This document shows, one piece after another, positions 11,854 through 22,800 of a stretch of 64,000 nt of DNA. The DNA comes from Prinsepia uniflora (taxonomy: Eukaryota; Streptophyta; Magnoliopsida; Rosales; Rosaceae), in NCBI GenBank assembly GCA_032719365.1, contig CM064861.1:80968863-81032862 (forward strand), in the 5' to 3' direction. A program made the translations under genes and the position numbers. How positions within the stretch are numbered: the stretch's first letter is position 1; the number at the start of each line of letters is the position of its first letter. The notes beneath the pieces are model-generated. The model searched no databases. It saw only the letters and a program-made list of their open reading frames with translations, and had not been told where the DNA came from.

Positions 11854-12515
11854 CCACCTTGCTGATCCCAGAGTGGAAATGGGATCACTTGACGATGGAC
11901 TTTGTGTTCAAGCTTCCCAGGATGCCGAAGGGACATGAAGGTGTGTGGGTGATTGTGGATCGACTCACGAAGTCTGCTCATTTCTTGCCAGTACGGGAGA
12001 ACTTCCGAATGACACAGTTTGCACAGTTGTTTATTGATGAGATTGTTCGGTTGCATGGGACTCCAGAGTCGATAGTTTCCGACAGAGATCCGAGGTTTAC
12101 ATCCCGGTTTTGGCAGAGCCTACAGGAAGCGTTTGGGACGAAGCTACGTTTCAGTACTGCCTTCCATCCTCAGACCGATGGATAGTCTAAGCGGACCATC
12201 CAGATTCTAGAGGATATGATGCGAGCTTGTGTCTTACAGTTCCAGGGCACTTGGGAGTCACATTTAGCTTTGATGGAGTTCGCCTACAATAATAGTTATC
12301 AGGCGAGTATTGGGATGGCTCCTTATGAGGCTTTGTATGGGCGACAGTGTAGGACTCCGTTGTGTTGGACCGAGGTTGGTGAGAGGAGACTGACAACTTC
12401 CGAGCTGGTAGACCTTACCCAGGAAAAGGTTGCACTGATCAGAGACAGACTTAAAGCAGCTCAGGATCGACAAAAGAGCTACGCCGACCGTAGGATTAGA
12501 GATCTGGAGTTTGTC
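11854..12515 (+). pseudogene. Integrase core fragment, inverted and inactivated
   Basis: The plus-strand frame shows a Ty3/Gypsy integrase catalytic core of the Tekay/Del type: WKWDHLTMDFV at the start, VDRLTKSAHFLP, SDRDPRFTSRFW, AFHPQTDG, then EFAYNNSYQASIGMAPYEAL and YGRQCRTPLCW. The first two catalytic aspartates (TMDF and SDRD, 61 residues apart) are present. The third acidic residue, expected 36 positions after the second, is lysine (AAG at 12189-12191). An in-frame TAG at 12183-12185 interrupts the frame just before it. The zinc-binding domain and chromodomain are missing. The segment runs opposite to gag and joins it near 12515. Two losses together make activity very unlikely. Confidence 0.92.
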
Positions 12516-13236
12516 TACCTGGCCTGCCAAACCAGGCACCACCGGCCGATGAAGTACCACCATAGTTGCCCCGCTTCGAGGTCCTCTGACTCGACGCTCT
12601 GGGAAAAGAATGCTCACGACATCGTACACTTCCCGAGTACTGTGGCCGGGTAGGCAGACTAGCCTCTACTCTCACTGCAGCGTCTGATAGCTCTCTGAAG
12701 GTAGAAAATGAGCCAGTTGTCACAATGGCTCTAATCTCTCCTCGTAGACCCAACTCAAACCGATGACACTTCTCAGCCTGGGTAGCCACAAATGCTGGAG
12801 CGAAACGGGACAACATCTGTAACCTCTGCTCATACTCGGCTACTGGCATGTTCCCCTATTTCCGCTGAAGAAACTCCGCCTCCTTGGCATCTCGGAAAGA
12901 GCGGGGATAGTACTGATCCAAGAACCGCTCCCGGAAAGTCTCCCAAGTCACGGTATGAGCATCCCATCCTGACAACTCCAGCATATACCACCACTCATAC
13001 GCTGCACCGTCCAACAGAAAAGTAGCCAACAACACGCGATCCTCTGGAGGGCCTCGCATTACTCCGAAAATCCGTTCAAGTCGGGTGATCCATCGATGGG
13101 CTTCCTCTGGGTCTGCCCTAGCCCCACCACTGAACGTCGTAGCCCCTAGACGCTGAGCTCGCTCTATATAAGCACTCTCTGCTTCTCTCGCTACTTCGTC
13201 TGCAGGTCGTGGATGGGGATCACGTCTCGGAGGCAT
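12516..13236 (-). pseudogene. gag fragment, Tekay-like, with in-frame stop
   Basis: On the minus strand the frame starts MPPRRDPHPRPADEV at 13236, about 80 nt after the PBS. It contains the retrotransposon gag core: ERAQRLGATTFSG, WITRLERIFGVM, LATFLLDGAAYEWW, FRERFLDQYYPRSFRDAKE. A TAG stop at 12856-12858 is followed in the same frame by VAEYEQRLQMLSRFAP and FRELSDAAVRVEA. The frame ends where the inverted integrase piece begins, so the zinc knuckle is lost. gag forms the virus-like particle; this copy could give at most a truncated capsid piece. Confidence 0.9.
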
Positions 13237-13318
13237 GGTCGATCATCCGCTGAAAGAGGCATAGAGTCAGTAAAACGACCTAAATACGACCTCGTACAGA
13301 CACAACCGACAAACCTAT

Positions 13319-13330
13319 GCTCTGATACCA
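13319..13330 (-). other. PBS complementary to initiator tRNA-Met
   Basis: The reverse complement reads TGGTATCAGAGC, separated by two bases from the 5' LTR end at 13333. It is the standard plant initiator-Met primer site. Confidence 0.92.
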
Positions 13331-13332
13331 AT

Positions 13333-15505
13333 TGACAGGACCCACCCCGATTATCACCTCGATAACCGGGACGAACCCTGCTCCCGTCTGACAATCACAC
13401 TTAAAGTGCCAAAACAACCTCAAGAAACCATAAGTATAACTATTAGACCAGGGAGAAAATGTAATACAACAGTAACACAGAGCATAGTATTATACAAAAC
13501 AGGCACAAAAGTCCTACTAGGCTATTCACGCAACGAAGAAGCCGCAAAGCTCTATGCCTCTGTCCCTGTCTCAACGATCACCCCGACGCTTTTCACCACG
13601 ATCTGGAGGGTAATTTAAAACCAGAAAAACGTGAGTGGACTAAAAGAAAAACAAACGTTTGAAAACAAGTTAAGAAACAAAACAGGATTTTCCCTCCGTT
13701 TTAAAGAAAACATGCATGCCTAACTAAGTACTAGAAAACTGTGATATAAACAGTAATTAAGCATTCCAAAAACGTATCACAAAAACAAGATGTACCAATA
13801 GTAATGTCCTGATCAAACCTGCTGGGTCTATCCGAGTCTTTAAACTCAAACCAGGCCTCAATGTAATCTGAGTCTTTAAACTCCCGAGTCTTTAAACTCA
13901 ATAGACCTACGGGGGTAATATCGTAATATTCGAGTCTTTAAACTCCCGAGTCTTTAAACTCAATCCGGGCCCGCCCCCGTCATATATACTCCGGGTCTTT
14001 AAACCCAATAACCAGATCCCCAAATCCAATCTAAATCATTTGAAAACCATTTCTAAGTCCATATCCAAACCCGAATCTGAAACCAATGGTCTGATGCCAT
14101 GCTGGCATCCAGAACCGTCATTCTGAACCCAAATCCGGAAATTCACTTTTCAACTTTAAAACCAAATTTCGTGTTTCCGAAATCCGATTCTAAAACCGAA
14201 AACCTTGTTTGTCAAATCATGTTTCAAAATCCACTATCATCATATAAAATCAGTAATAAAAGCATGGCATGAAAATCATAAATAAAACATTTTTCAGAAA
14301 ACGTGCTAAACCCCGTAATTGGCTCAATAAACGTGCAAATAGGTAAAACAGATATAATATAAGCAATGATCATGAAAACATGCTTAAAAACATAAAACAT
14401 GTAGATAAAAACAGTTAGGCATGCTCGTTAAAAGAAAAGGATCCACTCACAAGTCTGTACGCATCAATCGCGCTTTGTACGCTCCTCAACCGTCTCAGAA
14501 GTGTCCCGTCCTGTCAAAAGTCACAAAATCGGGTCACAAACACTTCATTAAGGCTTATCCTAATTTCCCCAATTTTTCGGAATTTCGAACGTAATTTAAA
14601 CAAAAACCCTAAACCTTCGAATCCTCGAACAAACCTACTAGTTGTTCGATCGACATGAAACTTGTCCTAAAATGTTCGTTACATCGATTAGAGTGAAAAC
14701 CATGTTGGAAGTTTCCCTAGACTCTGTCGTACGTGCCCTCACGCGCTGCCCAAAGGGGCTGCGCGTGGGCTTCACGCCCCTGCTACAGGGTCATCTTCAA
14801 CCTCTGGCCAGCCGGTTCAACTGTACCGAACCGGCGTGACCGGTTCTCCCTCATTTCCTACTCGAATCCAGTCCTTTCAATCCCATTAGGTTCGTCCCTT
14901 TCCCAGCAACCATTTCCAATCCTAAACTCCCTAGAATCCTCTAGGCTCATCCCTAGAATCCTCTAGGCTCATCCCACGTGTCCAACTCTCCATGGACAAC
15001 AAAAATAAATATCCTATCACACACTCCCATGTGGTCTTATCTGATTGGCCCAATGGTGAAAAGACTAAAATGCCCCTAAGTCCAAAATTACCAATTTGCC
15101 CTTCAACTTCCTAGACCCATAACTTAACCATCTAACGTCCGATGACAGCGTGCCGCCTGTCGTTGTACTCAGGACGTTGAGATCTATCTAATGGTCCTCG
15201 ATCTACGTGAAAACTAATAGTCCATCAAAAAGTCAATATTTTCCCCTATATAACCAAAATTACGGTAACGCCCTTAACCTTCCGAACACCATAACTTTTT
15301 CTCCGATTATCCAAATCGGACGTGCCACCTGTTTACGGACTCGTGACGTCCTAAACTACGTCACGGGCAATGGTCAATGCGCATTCAACCTCCAAATCGA
15401 AAAGTCAACTTTTGACACACTATTCACAAGGGCAAAATCGTCGTTTTTATACAAATATTTTACAAAATTACAATTGTACCCTTCTTGAAAGTACGGGTTG
15501 TTACA
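13333..15505 (-). repeat. 5' LTR of rearranged element
   Basis: 2173 bp, from TGACAGGACCC to GGGTTGTTACA. It carries the GAGTCTTTAAACTC array (about 13837-14006) and the inverted GTGAGTGGAC ... TCCACTCAC pair (about 13631 and 14441). Confidence 0.9.
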
Positions 15506-15954
15506 TGAGTGAATTAAAAATATATTTTAATAAAAACCACCCAATCAAAACATAGATCCACCTTTTAAGGAAAGTGTCCAATGGGATGAGTGACACTTGT
15601 CACATCCAAGGGCCCCACATTAATTAATCAACCAATCAGATTTAATTATTATTTAATTCGAATCCCGAGGCACTAACTAAATCGATTTCAATTTTGTGAC
15701 CATAACTTCCCCGTTCGACGTTCGATTTCGACGTGCCGCTTGTCTACAAACTCGTGACGTCCCGATCTACGTCATAGTCATCGGTCCTCGTATGTTTGAC
15801 TCCTCGGGTCAAAAGTCAACATTTTGCCCAATTTCAGGGGCAAAACGGTCATTTTACACTGTCCGCCCGAATTCTCTCGACTAATCCCCGATTAGTCACA
15901 CTAAATCCATAATTAATTAATATTAAATCCCGATATTCGGGACGGGTCGTTACA

Positions 15955-16062
15955 TCCAAAGTCCAATCCTTAAGACTTTCTGCATTGCTAACTTTTTTCA
16001 TGATATTTCTATTATTTTGTTCACTTGGATGGTTTGGTCTTGCAAAATTGTTGGTTTATTGT
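15955..16062. other. Short AT-rich spacer without a recognised gene
   Basis: It lies between the right end of the host LTR and the left end of the Mutator-like element. It has no ORF, LTR end or repeat that I can name. Confidence 0.5.
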
Positions 16063-16400
16063 GGCTTATTACTCACTTTGCTCCCCTAACCGGACATTAA
16101 ATATCACTTTGCTCCTCAAAATTATTTTAGTTCCAATATTCTACCACAACTGCATATTTTGTTGCACCGTTGCTCCATCTATTACTCTCGTGACAGCCCC
16201 TGATTGGTTGATTAATTATTTACCCAAAATTATTAACCCGAAATTATTAAAATTAACACAAAGAATGAAGAAGATGATGAATAATGAGTATGGGTTCATC
16301 ATCTTCTTCCTTCTTCATTTAATAGTGAATTGGTTTGCAGATTGGGACCCATATATTTTTGGCCCATAACAACAAAAAATATCTAATAAGTAGTAAAATT
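16063..16400 (+). repeat. Left terminal inverted repeat of the MULE
   Basis: It matches the reverse complement of 17211-17468 (outer part, 16063-16320) and of 16988-17044 (inner part, 16327-16400, GAATTGGTTTGCAGATTGGG ...). Recognisable words include ACCGGACATTAAATATCAC and GACAGCCCCTGATTG. Confidence 0.85.
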
Positions 16401-16442
16401 CACAAGCTTTGAAAAGTAAACAGGAAGGCAATCTTACTCTTT

Positions 16443-16934
16443 CTAAATAACGATCAGATTTTTGTCCGCATCGACGAGAGCGACCCTGGTAGGCTCGCCG
16501 ATCGGGCGTTTCTGAGCATCGTCGATGGCCAAAACAATGGGCACCAACATATTCACAACCAACCCATCTTCGAGTCGAAGTGAATTGAAATGAAGCATTT
16601 GGAGGAGCTTGGATTCGCTCATGAACCTACGTAGAGGGCTAGACCATCCCTCGCTGATGACATGAACCCATTGAAGGTCGATCCTTGAAAGCTTGATTCT
16701 GGGCAAGGACGTAACCTCCCTCTTCTTCCCAACCTTCTTCGACTCCTCAACAATACCAGCTTCCCACCGTCTGGTACAGTCAACCCGTTCGAAAGTCGGA
16801 GCCTTATGGGGTCTTGGCTTAGACCCGACAAAGATAGAGACTTTAAGACCTGGGGTGAAATGGGTACTTGACATTTTGGGGAGAGAATGAGATAGGCATG
16901 TGGTATTGACGAAAAGGTTGGCCATGGACGCCAT
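16443..16934 (-). pseudogene. APS1: Captured 5' fragment of plastid ATP sulfurylase (APS)
   Basis: The minus-strand frame of 163 codons begins MASMANLF with a Ser/Thr-rich, transit-peptide-like N-terminus. It continues with segments characteristic of plant ATP sulfurylase: SLPRIKLSRIDLQWVHV, SEGWSSPLRRFM, LLQMLHFNSLRLEDG and VPIVLAIDDAQK. ATP sulfurylase makes adenosine 5'-phosphosulfate from sulfate and ATP, the first step of sulfate assimilation. Only the N-terminal third is present; the nucleotide-binding and catalytic core is absent and the frame stops after NLIVI. The family motif PDGGKLV appears in another minus frame (within 16619-16831), so two compensating indels flank about 20 residues. 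It lies between MULE inverted repeats with no introns or promoter of its own visible. It is a captured fragment, not a working enzyme gene; any transcript could at most affect the parental gene (inference). Confidence 0.88.
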
Positions 16935-16987
16935 TGAAAAGGTGAACCAAAACCTCTATGTTTCTTATTTGGCTCTGGCTCTGCTTT

Positions 16988-17468
16988 AATTTACTACTTA
17001 TTAGATTTTTTTTTTGTTATGGGTCCCAATCTGCAAACCAATTCGAAAGAGTAAGATCGCTGCTCTATTTGGCAATGGCGTCTACATGAAATTCCCTCTG
17101 GTTGCATTTTTAGGTTGCATTTTTGGAATTGGTTTGCAGATTGGGGATTTCAAAAATCCAGGGGCTGGTTTGCTCTTGAATAGCAGGAAGGTCTTTGATT
17201 TCTTCTTTATTAGATGACGAAGGAAGAAGATGATGAATCCATATTCACTATTCATCATCTTTTTTTTTTGTTAATTTTAATAATTTTGGGTAAATAATTA
17301 ACCAATCAATCAGGGGCTGTCACAAAAGCACTAGAGTAACAGAGGGTAACAGATGGAGCAACGATGCAACTAAATGTGCAGTTGTGGCAGAACATTGGAA
17401 CTAAAATCATTTCGGGGAGCAAAGTGATATTTAATGTCCGGTTATGGGACTAAAGTGAGTAATAAGCC
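16988..17468 (-). repeat. Right terminal inverted repeat of the MULE, interrupted
   Basis: The inner part (16988-17044) and outer part (17211-17468) are inverse copies of the left arm. The intervening 166 bp is absent from the left arm and contains another copy of GAATTGGTTTGCAGATTGGG near 17130-17149. Confidence 0.8.
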
Positions 17469-17477
17469 TTTTATTAT

Positions 17478-17830
17478 TTGTAATTGACTTTCTCTATTGG
17501 ATTTTGACGCTTTGATGATTTTATTTTTTGTAATAGACATTCTATGTTGGATTTTAATGCCTTGATGATTTTATTGTTTGTAATGGACATTATTGGATTT
17601 TGATACTTTGATGATTTTATTCTTTGTAATGGACATTCTATTTTGGATTTTAATGCCTTGATGATTTTTTTTGTTTGCAATGGACATTCTAGGTAGGATT
17701 TTGATGTCTTGATGATTTTGTTGTTTGTAATGGACATTGATTAGTTGTAATAGACATTAAATAGGATGTAATGGACATTATTTAGGCTGTAGTGAACATT
17801 GATTAGGCTGTGATAAATATTGATTACTGC
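17478..17830. repeat. Tandem repeat of TTTGTAATGGACATTCTA...TTGATGATTTTA units
   Basis: About five units of 56-62 bp share TTGTAATGGACATT, GGATTTTAATGCC and TTGATGATTTTATT. After 17730 they decay into about 20-bp units around GTAATGGACATT. The array abuts the right MULE end. It is non-coding. Confidence 0.8.
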
Positions 17831-17859
17831 ATAAAAAAAATTAAAAAATGATTTTTTTT

Positions 17860-18075
17860 TCTTCTGAAAATCAAACCTGTTCTACCGAACCAGTTAGTCC
17901 GAGGTGAACTGAAAAAGGTAAGTTTTTATCAAAAACTGAACCGAACCAAACCGACTATTCAGTTTCGGTGTTAGTCGATTTTTCAAGAAAAAACCGAACC
18001 AAATCGAAACTAGTTCACCAACCGGTTCGGTTTCAATTTCAGTAAAAAAAAACGAACCAAAAACCGATTATTAGG
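17860..18075. repeat. AACCGAACC-rich low-complexity stretch
   Basis: Multiple CCGAACC/CGGTTCGG words on both strands, with A-tracts, give partial self-complementarity. It resembles simple CCGAACC repeats common in plant intergenic DNA. No function is assigned. Confidence 0.5.
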
Positions 18076-18625
18076 CCTAGAACAAAGATCGTCTCAGGAT
18101 ATGTTTGATTATTCGAAGTGTAATCCATAGTTTTAATTTAAAGTTCAATCCCCAAAAATTAAGGGAATTAATTATAAGATCAATTTGGATATTAATGAAT
18201 TTTAATAATGAATTATGATGAGGAGAGCATCTTTGTAAAAGTATGAAAAGACGTGTAGCTAGGAAAATGATTACATGTAAGGTGTATGTGATCAGACTAT
18301 AAACTGTTATGCATAATTATTTTAATGGTCTTATAGTATAAATTGTATTGGTATAGTGCTAACTAGCACAATAGGCTAAGGCTCGAAAAAGAGTTAGACT
18401 GTCAGATTCACCGAATTGTCAGGGTTAGTAGGTTGGGTATAAGCGGTAAACCCGTAAGAATGGACTACGTTGGGTTGACTTATTGGGATGTGCTCATTAA
18501 TAAAATTAGGAATATCTCTTGTCTGACAAGTGCTTAGTGTAGTTTTGGGATTTTGGGATTGTTGTCAGATAGGAGTAGGACCATACATGATTATCAAAGT
18601 GTTTTAGGAACGGATCTTGTCAACT

Positions 18626-18637
18626 TGGTATCAAAGC
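18626..18637 (+). other. Degenerate initiator-Met PBS
   Basis: TGGTATCAAAGC lies three bases after the LTR end (18622), with one mismatch to the standard plant site. Confidence 0.7.
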
Positions 18638-19817
18638 ATGAGTCTTGAATATCTCGTCTCTTAAATGCGAGCCCAGTGTATGGCTTGACTATAAGATAGT
18701 ATACAAGTCAATATAGACTTGGGCTGAGACAGACCTTGGATTACTAGGTCGAATGTTATGTTGTGAGTTCGAATAATGAATAAGCCCTGAGGTAAGAATG
18801 ATGTATGTAAGTGGATTTTTATTTAAATATTTTAATCATTTTATTACATGATTTATGTGATGTTGGTTCAATTATGATTTATAAACAACTCTGATGATTT
18901 TATGAACTTTTTTAAGTATATGTTTTACGGGATTTTCATAATTTGAGCTCTGAGCTTAAATTCAAATTTTGAAATTTGGATTGAGTTTAAGGAAAATAAT
19001 TTATGTTATAAGTGTATGTTTTCTCGTTATTTGTGAATTGTTATGTCTATGGACAAATTTCCTCAAATTTTTGAATTAACACTCAGAAGTTGTATCCCTG
19101 AGCGGGCTGTTTGGATCGTCTCAAACGTTCAAAGCCATGCTTCATTTTCTGAAACGGGTGATTCGGGTAGTCTCAGATGATAGAACCCGTCCCAAAAGTA
19201 CTTTGATAACCGAGCTTGTTCCTACTCTCGTCCAACAAATCAATCGAAGTTTCGAAAACACCCTTAGCACTTGTCAAAGAACGGATGGCTGTACTGATTC
19301 CCACTCATGCATCCACATCTCGATCAGCCTCGACCTACGTGTCACGGCCACAAGGGTCATCAAAACATAAAAAGTGTGAGTGGACAAAAATAACATCGTT
19401 TGAAAATACATTTCAAAACGAATCATTTTACCCTCTAGTGATAAAACATGCATGCATAAGATAAAATATGAATCACCCGCTCTTGAGCCAAATCACATGA
19501 AAATCACCTGGACCTAACCATTAACATCAAGCCAGTCATAATGACCATCAACAACAGTACTAGTCACCAGTACTCAAATATCAATCACAATAATCAAACA
19601 GCACTACTCACAAGTACATAGACATCAATCATAATATCACGTTAGCACTATGCGTAGGCAACAACAATAACCCCGAGCATCAGTCGTCTGGGAACACCCC
19701 TAACTTCGGCTGCCTAGGTACACATATACCCCGAGCATCAGCCCTCTGCGAATACCCCAAGCTTCGGCTGCATGGGAAACAATCATCCCAAGCTCCAATC
19801 ATCTGGGAAACCCCCTA

Positions 19818-22800
19818 CGACACGCCTCACCCTCAATCCCTCGGGATTAAGGGCTAAGTCGTTCCCCCGTCTAACTTACGCGTGACACGAAGGCTAAACT
19901 GATGTCCAACCTCCATGTGACACGTAAGTCAGACAAAGGATTCCCAAACGAATCGCTCAAAATTTCCGAAAACTTCCCAGAGCGCGCAGACCTTACTGTG
20001 GATCGCATATATGATGTCTCCATCTCTCTACACCAACAGCCCACACCGCAACAACCTGGAGGGTACCGAAAACACAAAAGACTGAGTGGACAAAAATAAA
20101 GTATAAGTTCAAAAACAATTCAATAAAATAATTACAATTATACCCTCCACGTAAAAATCAATGCATGCATATCAATTCATGTTATGAAACCATTCCAAAT
20201 CAAAAACCATCAATGAAAACCATTTGAAAACTCGAATCAAATCCACTGTTCAAATCCAGGCCTCGGCCTCAAATCACAAAGCAATCTCAAATACAGGAAC
20301 CCAGTCCCAAAACTCATCAAATCCAAATCATCCGGGCCACTGCCCAAAACATCTGAAAACTAGTGAAAAACGAGTGAAAAACATCAATCATGCGAGTATG
20401 CTGGATCTCAAGTGCGCCCGAGTCTTTAAACTCAAAACCATGCGCAATAATCAGGCCTTCTCGGGATATCAACAAGTCTTTAAACTCAAAACACAATCAT
20501 AGACCTCGGGGGGTATCACAATAACCGAGTCTTTAAACACAAAACATATACCGAGTCATTAAACTCAAAACATATCAATCCAGGGCCCTCCACCCGTCAA
20601 TCAATCCGAGTCTTTAAACTCAAAAACAGATCCAGCGGTTTTTTCTTTTTCTTTTTCCGGGTCTTTAAACCCAAAACCATTTTTCAATCAATAGTGAAAA
20701 CCATAGAAAATCCTTATCCGAATTCGCAACAATGATTCTATAAGCTAGCATCCGGAACTACTGTCCCGAACCCAAATCCAGATTTCTTTTCCAAATCACG
20801 AAAACCAAATCAGAAATATTATTTCCGAAATCCAGTTTCAAAACCGTAATCTCATGAACAGGGCTCCAAGCCCGAACTCTCTTTTTCGAAATCCATTTCA
20901 AATCCTTGAAATCAAATCATTAAAACCATGATCAAATCACAAGATCATTCGAAATCTCGTAAAATGTGCAAATTACGTAAATATCTCGAAAACCGTACAA
21001 AATCATAAATCATCAAAATCATAAATCAAATCATAGAATCACGTATAGAAAACATATAAAAACATATATGCATGCATCAAGAGTTGAAAGCAAAGTCCAC
21101 TCACAGACCATTGCAAAGTCGCCTTGATACGCGCGCACTTACGCCGTTCCCGGTCGATCCACTATCCTCGACTTTCCTGAACCTATCCAAATCCCATAAT
21201 ACGGTCACTAACTACTTCACTATGATCATACTAAAGCTCCGTATTTTTCCCGAATTTTTAACTATTGGTAACCAAGACCTAAAACCTTCGAACATCCCAA
21301 AACTTATCGAGACGATGTCCGATCGACTCGAAACCAATCCCAAAATGTTCGTTACATCATATACTTTAAAAGTCGTGTTGGAAACTTCCCCAAAAGGGGC
21401 TGCGTGTAGGAGCCATGCGCCTACTGTTCATCATCCCCTACCTTGAGACAGACCCGGTTTGAACCAGTCCGAATCGGCCCTTTTCGACCGAACCGGTGCA
21501 GGCGGTCCAACATCTTAAACCGTTCAATTCTGGTCCGTTTTCATCCCTTTTTAGTCTATTAGGTTCGTCCAACTCTTTCCTATGCATCTACATGATCAAA
21601 ACATAAAAACTAACGGAGTTTATACTTTTCAATTCGACGATCAAAACGTCCAATGTTCCCGTCGTCGATGTCTCGGGTTTCCGGCCATCCTTGGCGTTCA
21701 TTCTTCGTCCATAAACCTCCCTGTGATGTCCAAAACCTCAACCAATTAACCATTTCACTTATTAGTGATCCTAACCAAGTTTGCCATGTTCGACATTTAA
21801 AACCAAGTTTCCTGGAAATTCACTTACCGTCCTTCCTTGACCTTGCATTCAGTCCTGATCATCCTATAAGACCACCCTAATCGTGTTCCAAGCATTAGAA
21901 ACCATCAATAGATACTAAAAACAAGGACCTAAATTTGAACCGAATTCTTACCGTGTCGGGTTTGCCAGCCACCGCCCACGGCGGCACTCCACAGTGGCGT
22001 CACTAGAGTCGCCTCAACACCTCCTTCATCTTTCCTTCAAACACCACCGTCAAATATTAAGAGTTGAGGGCTGTCTGGCTTTGAGAACACAAGCCTCCTC
22101 TGTTTTCCTCACAGGGTGTTTCACGGTTAGGGTCACCATCCCCTGCAACCGTCGTGATTAAACCACCTCCAGCCTTCCACAGCCCTCAGCCTCACTTCCC
22201 TTTCTTAAACACTCTTCACGGGTTAGGGTTTGGGTCTGAGAAACATGGGTTCACAAGCACACACGACCTGTTCTCTGTTTCCCTCCTCCATTATCGTACA
22301 TACACCCGTTTTTAAAAACAAAAAAGATGGTGAGGAGCTTCCACCACCATCCAGAAGGGGCCAGGTGTCCAAAATCCTGTGGACACACACATCTAATGCA
22401 GCCAAGTGTCCCCTGCTCACTGGGCACTAATCCCAATGCAGGAAATGACCAAATTGCCCTTACCTTTATTTTTACCATTTTACCCCTCAAGTTCCTAGAC
22501 CTGTAACTTTGTCGTTCGACCTCCAATTAGCGCATGCCGGCTGTCATTGTACTCAAGAGATCGAGACCTACCTAACGATCCTCGATTTACGTAAAAAAAA
22601 CATGTCTTTTGAAAAGTCCACAAATTGCCCATTTTTTAAACCAAATTACCAAAGTACCCTCAAACTTCCGAACGTCGTAACTTTTTTTTCGGATGTCGAA
22701 ATCGGACGTGCCACATGTCTATGAACTCGTGACTTCCGGAACTACGTCACGGTCATCAGTCAAAGTCCATTTGACCGCGCGAACAAAAAGTCAACATTTT

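Larger units (their letters stand above)
10684..15505 (-). mobile_element. Rearranged Tekay-like Ty3/Gypsy element with TSD TGAGT
   Basis: The outer ends are TGACATGACCC (left) and GTACGGGTTGTTACA (right), flanked by TGAGT at 10679-10683 and 15506-15510. On the minus strand the order is a complete 5' LTR (15505-13333), a PBS complementary to initiator tRNA-Met, part of gag, then an integrase segment in the opposite orientation, then a truncated 3' LTR. Protease, reverse transcriptase and RNase H are absent. The perfect TSD shows the outer ends are original, so the inversion and deletions happened either in the RNA/cDNA template or inside the inserted copy. It cannot be autonomous. Confidence 0.88.
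2866..15954 (-). mobile_element. Host Tekay-like LTR (minus), split by four later insertions
   Basis: Four segments (2866-4444, 7411-7515, 10343-10683, 15511-15954) read continuously as one minus-oriented LTR once the insertions are removed. They total about 2.5 kb. The right end is GGGACGGGTCGTTACA at 15954, the standard terminus (start of the LTR on the minus strand). No polypurine tract complement follows it, so it is a solo LTR or a 5' LTR that lost its partner. The left terminus lies outside the window. Removing each insert restores familiar LTR text, which is the strongest support for the layering. Confidence 0.75.
16063..17468. mobile_element. Pack-MULE: Mutator-like element carrying an ATP sulfurylase fragment
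   Basis: The outer ends are inverted copies starting GGCTTATTACTCACTTT. The inverted arms run 16063-16400 on the left, and 17468-17211 plus 17044-16988 on the right. The right arm is interrupted by a 166-bp segment (17045-17210). The flanking 9-mers GTTTATTGT (16054-16062) and TTTTATTAT (17469-17477) match at 7 of 9 positions, as expected of a decayed 9-bp MULE TSD. There is no transposase. The payload is a fragment of a nuclear gene in minus orientation (16443-16934). Long TIRs, a 9-bp duplication and captured host-gene DNA define a Pack-MULE. Confidence 0.82.

Noticed and set aside
16025..16369. 114-codon ORF over the left MULE arm
   Set aside because: It spans the inverted repeat and has no conserved domain; the hydrophobic appearance comes from AT-rich DNA.
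16443..16934. Functional ATP sulfurylase gene
   Set aside because: Only the N-terminal third is present, with shifted frame segments, inside a transposon and without the catalytic region.
22230..22526. Overlapping ORFs on both strands with proline-rich text
   Set aside because: They lie inside an LTR whose sister copy (near 27330-27610) shows indels that break the frames.
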